From NCBI RefSeq assembly GCF_010093595.1, contig NW_022985456.1:518104-582103 (forward strand): 64,000 bases of DNA. Reading direction: 5' to 3'. The DNA is from Mytilinidion resinicola. Taxonomy: Eukaryota > Ascomycota > Dothideomycetes > Mytilinidiales > Mytilinidiaceae. Below are positions 58,474 to 64,000 of the stretch, one piece after another. A program made the position numbers and the translations under genes. The notes beneath the pieces were generated by a model, which had not been told where the DNA came from, made no database searches, and saw only the letters and a program-made list of their open reading frames with translations. How positions within the stretch are numbered: the first letter of the stretch is position 1; the number at the start of each line of letters is the position of its first letter.

Positions 58474-59292
58474 ATGCCGACTCCAGAACCCCACCAACGC
58501 ACTCCCAAAACACCCGCCCCAAACCCCCCTCCCGAAGACCCAAACCCCACCCTCTTCTTCTACTACCCAGACGAGAAACCCTACGGCATCTTCTGCCAAT
58601 GGCACCCCTCCCCCTTCACCGTCCCCACCACCTCGCTGGTCTGGCTGCTGACCGAAGGCCCTCGGCCACCTTTCCAAACCTCCCAAACCGCCTCCACCCC
58701 CCAAAACGCACCCCCAGCACCAGCAGATCCCGCAGACGTCCTCGCCGCCGCCGCCGCCCACCTCCCCATCCTCGCGGCAGACCGAGTCGCTTTCAACTGC
58801 GCCGAGCAGTTCATGATGTGCGCTAAGGCGCTCTACTTCGCCGACTACGCTGCCGCGGCGCGCATCCTGGCATCCAAGGCGCCCAAGGAGCAGCAGGCGC
58901 TCGGCGCGACCGTCGCGGGGTTCTCGTCGGAGGCGTGGGGGCGCGTCGAGCCGGGGGAGCAGCGCATGGTCAAGGAGCGGGTGGTGGAGCAGGGGAATTG
59001 GTACAAGTTTACGCAGAATCGCGCGTTGCGGGAGGTATTATTGGGCACTGGGGAGAGGGAGCTGGCGGAGGCGGGGAGTAAGGATCGCACGTGGGGGATT
59101 GGGTATACGGCGAAGAATGCGGAGAATTATAGGGCGTATTGGGGGGCTAATCTTTTGGGGGGGTGTTTGATGAGGGTTAGGGGGAGGATTAGGGAGAGGA
59201 TGAGGGAGGCCCACGAAGAGATGGGGGAGGGGTGGGTTAGCAATGCGGAACGGAGGGAACTGGAAAAGTGGGATAAGAGACGTCCTTTGTAA
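58474..59292 (+). CDS. NADAR-domain (YbiA/DUF1768) protein, 272 aa
   Basis: Intronless. A Pro-rich N-terminus is followed by the NADAR fold: FFYYPDEKPYGIFCQWHPSP, VAFNCAEQFMMCAKALYFAD (conserved EQ..M..KA), ILASKAPKEQQALGATV, WKFTQN-like NWYKFTQNRALREVLLGTG, then GIGYTAKNAENYRAYWGANL, the usual D..WG.G....W.G.N.LG block with Ala-Lys in place of the common motif, and LLGGCLMRVR. NADAR/YbiA enzymes are N-glycosidases that remove toxic riboflavin-biosynthesis intermediates or act on ADP-ribose-type molecules. A ~60-residue Pro/Ala-rich insert (about residues 70-100) lies inside the fold. Strong GC bias on the plus strand. Confidence 0.88.
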   Translation: MPTPEPHQRTPKTPAPNPPPEDPNPTLFFYYPDEKPYGIFCQWHPSPFTVPTTSLVWLLTEGPRPPFQTSQTASTPQNAPPAPADPADVLAAAAAHLPILAADRVAFNCAEQFMMCAKALYFADYAAAARILASKAPKEQQALGATVAGFSSEAWGRVEPGEQRMVKERVVEQGNWYKFTQNRALREVLLGTGERELAEAGSKDRTWGIGYTAKNAENYRAYWGANLLGGCLMRVRGRIRERMREAHEEMGEGWVSNAERRELEKWDKRRPL

Positions 59293-59433
59293 CTGGAGCA
59301 ATGATAGCACTTAATACTTCATGCTGGATTTTCCGAAATGACCTAAAGCAGTTTTAGCGATTACGTGGGCGAATGATCGTTCCAGGCATAAACCCTGACC
59401 CCTAAACCATATAATCCCCATTATTTCCCCCGA

Positions 59434-59640
59434 CATTCGCCCTCCGGGGTGTCTGCCACAGAGCGCCTTCGACCAGCGACTTCCACGGCATTCGGTCACG
59501 AAGAAAAAATCACTTTCGCCAGGGGGTTTTTAGTAAGGCTTCACCGTAAGCCTGAGTTTTTGGTCTTTGCCATGGGTTGGGAGTTCGATCCGCGCGCCTG
59601 CGAGCCTGCGAGGCATTTCATTTTACTTCTGGTCTGGTTA
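59434..59640 (+). repeat. tRNA-like (SINE-like) repeat, copy A
   Basis: Most decayed of three copies. It keeps TTTTTAGTAAGGCTT, a hairpin AGGCTT..AAGCCT and the B-box GAGTTCGATCC, with a degenerate A-box region. The upstream CGCCCTCCGGGG block is also shared with copies B and C. Confidence 0.55.
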
Positions 59641-59948
59641 GCGAGCACGTGAGGGTCAGGTGACTACCGTGTGCATCTCAAATGATTGCCATGTACACCT
59701 GGAAAGGCCGGTGCTAGGTGGCCGACCCCTTTTTGCTATTCGGCCGATGCCGTATTGCTATTTGGCCTATCCACCCACCTGCGGACCTTTCACCGCGTTC
59801 TAATTGGCTCGGAGGGCCCGGAGGAAGCTCCGGCTATTCACTTGTATATATATTTGCACGTGCAGCCTTTCCGTTTCATCTGCAGTCTTTCTATTTTTGT
59901 ATAGCTACGTGTATAGCTACGTGCCTACGTGCCTAACTGCCTAGGAGA

Positions 59949-60242
59949 ATGGCCAAACCGTCGATTTCGCACCTAATAGAGGCCCTCTCTCCATCGCCGC
60001 TGGCCTACAAGCACCTACGTGAAGTCCTCATCAACAAGGTCCTCTGCATACTCATCGAATTCCTTATCAGCCGCCTCATCAGCCGCCTTATGAGCTTACC
60101 TCACGAGCTGCCTCACGAGGCTGCGGCAGGCCTGTCGACTGCGCTGTACTTCCTGCGACAGGCTGTAACTCAGGTTGCAGCACTACAACCTAGGATCAAC
60201 AACTCATATGCCAGAAAGCTACTCTCCGAACATCAGCTGTAG
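59949..60242 (+). CDS. 97-aa ORF inside the 1-kb MITE
   Basis: MAKPSISHLIEALSPSPLAY, then IEFLISRLISRLMSLPHELP and LSTALYFLRQAVTQVAALQP. A related, shorter frame (LKLSKHRLIEAPLHQ) exists in the 575-bp element. Probably the remnant of a protein of the parent transposon; family not recognised. Confidence 0.35.
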   Translation: MAKPSISHLIEALSPSPLAYKHLREVLINKVLCILIEFLISRLISRLMSLPHELPHEAAAGLSTALYFLRQAVTQVAALQPRINNSYARKLLSEHQL

Positions 60243-60313
60243 AGAACCCAGCTGAAATCTCAGCTGTAGAGAACCGAGCTGAAGCCTCAGCTGTGCAGGG
60301 CTCATCTGAACTT

Positions 60314-60578
60314 ACTAGCGCGCCACCCTGGGGGTGGCCCCCTTCCTTCCCCTAGTATATATACAACTAGCTAGACGTCTATAGAAATCAGAGTTCACAT
60401 CAATTTCAACCTGAGTCTGTAAACCCCGTACCTGCGCTTCTAGTAGTGCAATCTTTCGCTCAAGGTCTGCCTTTGTATTCGCACGTTGCTTCTTTGCAGG
60501 AGGACCTGGTGTTGAGTTCTTAGGTGGCCTACCGCGCTTCCTAGCCGGCTGATTAATATACGCATTTGGAATCTATCT
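60314..60578 (-). pseudogene. AT-hook/coiled-coil exon remnant inside the 1-kb MITE
   Basis: Without an ATG, after an acceptor-like TAGATAG, the minus strand reads PNAYINQPARKRGRPPKNST, PGPPAKKQRANTKADLERKI and ALLEAQVRGLQTEVE. RKRGRPPK is an AT-hook; the next part is a short coiled coil. It looks like one exon of a DNA-binding protein once carried by the parent element. Confidence 0.4.
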
Positions 60579-60786
60579 ATGCTCCGGAGGAGCCGGCCCG
60601 ATAAGCGAGCCAATTAGAACGCGGTGAAAGGTCCGCAGGTGGGTGGATAGGCCAAATAGCAATACGGCATCGGCCGAATAGCAAAAAGGGGTCGGCCACC
60701 TAGCACCGGCCCCTGGAAATGCTCTTCGTGCGTCTTTAGGGAGTTCGTCATTATCGCTTCCCTACAGTGCCTTCAAAAATCCATTC

Positions 60787-61099
60787 TTCAATAGCCTATA
60801 GATCTCTCACATCTTATCTTACTATACTCACACAGCCATATATACACTCTTATTCATTGTCGCCCTCGCCCTTCGGGGCCCTGCCCACTTACGAGTGGCG
60901 CAGTGGTACGGTGTGCTGGACGGCGGCGCAAATGTACTGCTGGCCGGCATGACGTAAACACACGACATTGCAAGGCAGCAACCTTGGAATGTCGCGGAAA
61001 AAACCCCTTGCTAAAGGGGGTTTTTAGTAAGGCTTCGGCCTGAGTTTTTTGCGGAGGGTTCGATCCGCGTGAGTGGTTTGTTGTTTTCTTTTTGCTTTT
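60787..61099 (+). repeat. tRNA-like (SINE-like) repeat, copy B
   Basis: Conserved leader (CTATAGATC..TCACATCT, CGCCCTTCGGGG), A-box-like TGGCGCAGTGG at about 60896, hairpin ACCCCTTGCTAAAGGGGGT, hairpin AGGC-TTCG-GCCT, B-box GGTTCGATCC at about 61047, then a T-rich tail. Box order and spacing suggest an RNA polymerase III promoter with extra sequence between the boxes. Confidence 0.65.
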
Positions 61100-61193
61100 G
61101 AATGACATCTATGGTCAGCTAGGAGGTGATGGTCATGTGATTGACACTTGCACTTAAAATGATTGTCGTGTGTCCTTATAGAGTATTTTCAAA

Positions 61194-61768
61194 GGGGAGG
61201 GATATTGGCACACCCTCTAACCACTCCACGCACACCCTATCGCTTCACCGCCTTCTAATTGGCTCGGAGGGGCCGGAGCTTCCTCCGGGTATTCACCTTT
61301 ACGTCTTTCTGCACGTGATGCTATACGCGAGGCCGTATGTAAGCTTATACGTGAGCTTGTACGTGAGGCTATACATAAGACTATACAAATCGGAAGGCTA
61401 TATAGCTGTACATAAGGCCGTATAAGAGACGCCGTATATATAGCCATATATATAGCATTATGTACAGTATCGCTCGCGGCATTATATACAGCATCACTCA
61501 CGGCATCACGTATAGCTATACGCGCAGTGCCCATGTGCCTAGGAAGATGCTGAAACTATCAAAACATCGCCTAATAGAGGCTCCTTTGCATCAAGCCTGG
61601 CTTGCCTGCATTGCCGCCTGTATTGCCGCTTGCGCTCGCTCGTTCACTTCCAAGAGGAGCACGAGCGGTAGCTCCGAAGAGTCGGCCCAGCCGCTCCAGC
61701 CAATTAGAAGGCGGTGAAGTGACAGGGTGTGCGTGGAGTGATTAGGGGGTGTGCCAATATCCCTCCCC
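61194..61768. mobile_element. hAT-like MITE, 575 bp, 8-bp target duplication
   Basis: Starts GGGGAGGGATATTGGCACAC and ends with its near-perfect inverse over ~68 bp. TTTTCAAA flanks both sides (61186-61193 and 61769-61776). It shares CTTCTAATTGGCTCGGAGG with the 1-kb element and its 5' part with the truncated copy at 12458. The interior has short GTGA(T/G)GC and TATAC units and a decayed reading frame. Confidence 0.88.
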
Positions 61769-61775
61769 TTTTCAA

Positions 61776-62049
61776 AGGCGTATAGATCGCTCACATCTCA
61801 TCTCAAATCTCAACTTACTCTACTTCCCAACCCATATATACGCTCTTGTTCACCGCTGTCCTCGCCCTTCGGGGTCCACTGCCAGGATGGCGCAGTGGTT
61901 CGGGTGCAAGCCTGCCGGCCAGGTAGGCTGGAAAGTGAAAAAATCCCTCCCGGAAGGGGATTTTAGTAGGGCTTCGGCCCGAGTTTTTTGCCCTTCCAAA
62001 GACTGAGAGTTCGAAATGCAGGCGAGTGGAAAGTCTTTTTCTTTTTTTG
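61776..62049 (+). repeat. tRNA-like (SINE-like) repeat, copy C
   Basis: Same plan as copy B: leader GTATAGATCGCTCACATCT, CGCCCTTCGGGG, A-box TGGCGCAGTGG at about 61889, hairpins AAATCCC..GGGGATTT and GGGC-TTCG-GCCC, B-box-like GAGTTCGAAATGC at about 62010, T-rich tail. Both hairpins differ from copy B at paired positions. Confidence 0.65.
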
Positions 62050-62182
62050 AATATGGGATGGATGGATGAATTATAATTGATCGATACAACACGAAATGAA
62101 AATCCGAGAAGGCACAAAAAACCACCATACCAACCTCCCTCCCACTCTCTCTCACACGCCCTATATCCTACATATCTCCACC

Positions 62183-64000
62183 TTAATGCAATCCCTCCAA
62201 AAACCCCACCAACCTCTTCTTAATCACCACCCCAACCAACGCCCCCGTCCCCTCCTCCACTACACACAAATGCCTCAACCCCAACCTCCCAAACATCTCC
62301 ACCGCATACTCCACCGGCGCCGCCACGCACAGCGTCAGCGGTGTGCGATCTACAAACGGCGTGAGATCCATGACCGCCTGCGCCTCCCGCTCGTCTTCCA
62401 ACGGGCTACCCAGCACTCTCACCTCCGCATCCGCCGCGAACACCGAGCCCAGCGCGTCCGGAGCGCTAGAGAGCCCGAACGCGAGCTCGCCCTCGGCGAT
62501 GTAGCCCTGCAGCACGTGCACGCTGGTCCCGGGCAGCGGCTGGACGAGCACGAGACCCGCGTCCATGAGGCCGCGTGCGTGGAGCTGGTCGAGCTTCTTC
62601 TGCAACAAGGCGCGGGGGACTTTGTTGCTCGGTGGTACTGTTACTGTGATCTCGTCCATGGTTTGCTTGGGCGGAATGAGTTCTTGCACTAAGCGGCTCT
62701 CTTTTCGCACAAGGAGCGTTGCGTGGTCGGCGTCGAGGAATGGGTGGCCCAGCACTGTTTGCGCGAGGTCGTAGACGCCTTCGGAGGAGATGGCGTCGGC
62801 AACCCATTTGGCGACGAGGATCGCGATCATGTGCGGGACGATGTACTCGAGTTCGCCGGTGAGCTCGAACATGATGACGCACAGGGAGATGGTCATGCGG
62901 GAGACGCCGGCGAGGAAGGCGGCGGCGCCGACCATGGCGAAGATGCCGGGGGAAATGGTGCCGATGGATTGGCCCAAGAGGCGGCCGAAGAGGGCGCCGG
63001 CGTCGAGGGCGGGGATGATCACGCCTGAGGGGACTTTGCAGCCGAAGGTAATGATCGTGAGGACTAGTTTGGTGAGGGTGCCGTAGGTGAGCCAGCCGAC
63101 GTAGGCCCAGCGCGCGGAAGTGCTGGAGGCGGCCGCGGCTTCGTGGGTGCAGACCCAGGAGTCGGCGGATTTAGGGGAACGGCAGTCGACGAGGAGGTTC
63201 TTGATAATTATATCGCCTGGCTCCCGCGTTAGGGGGTTCGGGAATTGAAGCAGAGTAGTGGCTAGAACGACGAGAAAGACTTCGAAGACGGGATGGTTCT
63301 TGATGAGGCCATAGCTGCGGAACCATTTCGACCACTTGAAGTTGGCTTTGCAGAAGATGCCACCGAAGACGCCGCCGGCAATTCCTAGGACTACAAAGAC
63401 GACGTAGTGGATTGGGGAGTATGACGTGCCGTAGTTGGTCTCGAAGAGGACGAGCTTTCCAGTTCCTGTAGGATTAAGTGCTTTCAAGACCATAGCTGCG
63501 AAGAGGGAGCATAGGAAAGCGCGCCAGAGGACTTTGCGTGGGAAGTATGTGCTGATTTCCTCGTAGCTGAACAAAACGCCACCGATTGGTGCACCAAAGG
63601 CGACACTCAGGCCTGAGGCACAAGCAGCGGAGAGCAGCTCTCGTAGCTTGCGGCCATTCTCTCGGTACTTAGGGAACCAGTTGCCCACGATGTAGCCGAC
63701 ACAGGTGGAGATGTGGACAAAAGGGCCTTCTTTGCCTAGACACATGCCTGTAGCAACAGCGAAGATGGCACCGAACCCTTTAACGACGAGGACTTTCAGG
63801 TCAAGAAAGTTGGGGATCACAAAGCCGGAAAGGATAGTCTTGATCTCCGGGATACCGGAGCCAGCGGCCATGTACATAGATTTCCCAACCGGCGGCGATT
63901 TGGGGTCCGCATCGTTAGATTTGTCTGCCTTCCCCGGTGCTACAGCTGGCAACGAGCTTTTCGTGAGCATGGTGGCGCTGGAGCTGATGATACCGAAAAG
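62183..64000 (-). CDS. ClC chloride channel/transporter with CBS domains (5' end off the window)
   Basis: The frame is open past 63970 to the window end, so the N-terminus is missing. Seen in order: AAGSGIPEIKTILSGF (GSGIPE chloride motif), GMCLGKEGPFVHISTC (GKxGP motif), VAFGAPIGGVLFSYEE with the gating/proton Glu region, FGCKVPSGVIIPALDAGALF (GxFxP-type GVIIP), ISLCVIMFELTGELEYIVPH, then two cytoplasmic CBS domains (LVRKESRLVQELI..., FVDRTPLTLCVAAPVEYAVE ... LRHLCVVEEGTGALVGVVIK) and the stop. It resembles fungal intracellular or plasma-membrane ClC proteins of the Gef1/ClC-3 type that move chloride to support acidification. No introns in the visible part. Its 3' end lies next to the repeat array. 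Confidence 0.92.
   Translation of the reverse strand, partial: LFGIISSSATMLTKSSLPAVAPGKADKSNDADPKSPPVGKSMYMAAGSGIPEIKTILSGFVIPNFLDLKVLVVKGFGAIFAVATGMCLGKEGPFVHISTCVGYIVGNWFPKYRENGRKLRELLSAACASGLSVAFGAPIGGVLFSYEEISTYFPRKVLWRAFLCSLFAAMVLKALNPTGTGKLVLFETNYGTSYSPIHYVVFVVLGIAGGVFGGIFCKANFKWSKWFRSYGLIKNHPVFEVFLVVLATTLLQFPNPLTREPGDIIIKNLLVDCRSPKSADSWVCTHEAAAASSTSARWAYVGWLTYGTLTKLVLTIITFGCKVPSGVIIPALDAGALFGRLLGQSIGTISPGIFAMVGAAAFLAGVSRMTISLCVIMFELTGELEYIVPHMIAILVAKWVADAISSEGVYDLAQTVLGHPFLDADHATLLVRKESRLVQELIPPKQTMDEITVTVPPSNKVPRALLQKKLDQLHARGLMDAGLVLVQPLPGTSVHVLQGYIAEGELAFGLSSAPDALGSVFAADAEVRVLGSPLEDEREAQAVMDLTPFVDRTPLTLCVAAPVEYAVEMFGRLGLRHLCVVEEGTGALVGVVIKKRLVGFLEGLH

Larger units (their letters stand above)
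59706..60711. mobile_element. hAT-like MITE, 1006 bp, perfect 106-bp inverted repeats
   Basis: Starts GGCCGGTGCTAGGTGGCCGA; the first 106 bp (59706-59811) are mirrored at 60606-60711 with no difference I can see. The 8-mer CCTGGAAA lies directly outside both ends (59698-59705 and 60712-60719), a perfect 8-bp target duplication as in hAT elements. Identity of the ends suggests recent activity. There is no transposase; two short ORFs inside are listed separately. Confidence 0.88.

Noticed and set aside
60896..61060. Genuine tRNA gene
   Set aside because: A- and B-box-like motifs are present but the acceptor, anticodon and T stems do not form a proper cloverleaf, and ~150 nt lie between the boxes.
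1..64000. CRISPR array, rRNA genes, bacterial operons
   Set aside because: None seen; intron-rich gene structure shows eukaryotic nuclear DNA.

Overview
The window is nuclear DNA of a filamentous ascomycete (Pezizomycotina). Evidence: many short GT..AG introns of about 50-130 nt, and several families typical of this group: HET-domain proteins, DUF6594, a SCAP homologue with sterol-sensing and WD regions, a Cu-type SOD with a predicted GPI tail, and CmcJ-type hydroxylases. The species cannot be named from the sequence alone. Exon coordinates were worked out by hand from splice signals and reading-frame continuity.

Layout. 0-16 kb is accessory DNA: the C-terminus of a HET protein, a broken Ser-rich membrane protein, an intact caspase-like (C14) gene convergent with a TPR-CHAT gene, a DUF6594 membrane protein divergent from a 92-aa orphan, then a graveyard of ankyrin, HET and CmcJ-hydroxylase pseudogenes cut by hAT-like elements. 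16-28 kb is mostly housekeeping: a SET-domain methyltransferase, a GIR2-like RWD protein, an ACL4-like ribosomal-protein chaperone and SCAP. It is interrupted at 18.9-20.3 kb by relics, among them a rearranged copy of the DUF6594/orphan pair. 28-39 kb holds an 11-exon gene for a 1633-aa protein with a membrane/signal segment, Ser/Thr-rich regions, a subtilisin domain and three Cys-rich repeats. Beside it lies a broken, protease-less paralogue, and a repeated segment lies on either side of the pair. 39-48 kb has a decayed beta-lactamase-like gene, an SGNH hydrolase, a mariner-type MITE and an extracellular SOD. 48-58 kb is gene-poor with relics only. 58-64 kb has a NADAR-domain gene, an alternating array of tRNA-like (SINE-like) repeats and hAT-type MITEs with perfect 8-bp target duplications, and a ClC chloride channel running off the right end.

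The most interesting material is (i) the neighbouring caspase and CHAT proteases among HET, DUF6594 and ankyrin genes, which looks like a non-self-recognition or cell-death island; (ii) the subtilisin/Cys-repeat protein and its protease-less paralogue, which share a 42-nt first exon and a 21-nt microexon; and (iii) the repeat RNA with A/B boxes and hairpins that vary in a compensatory way between copies.
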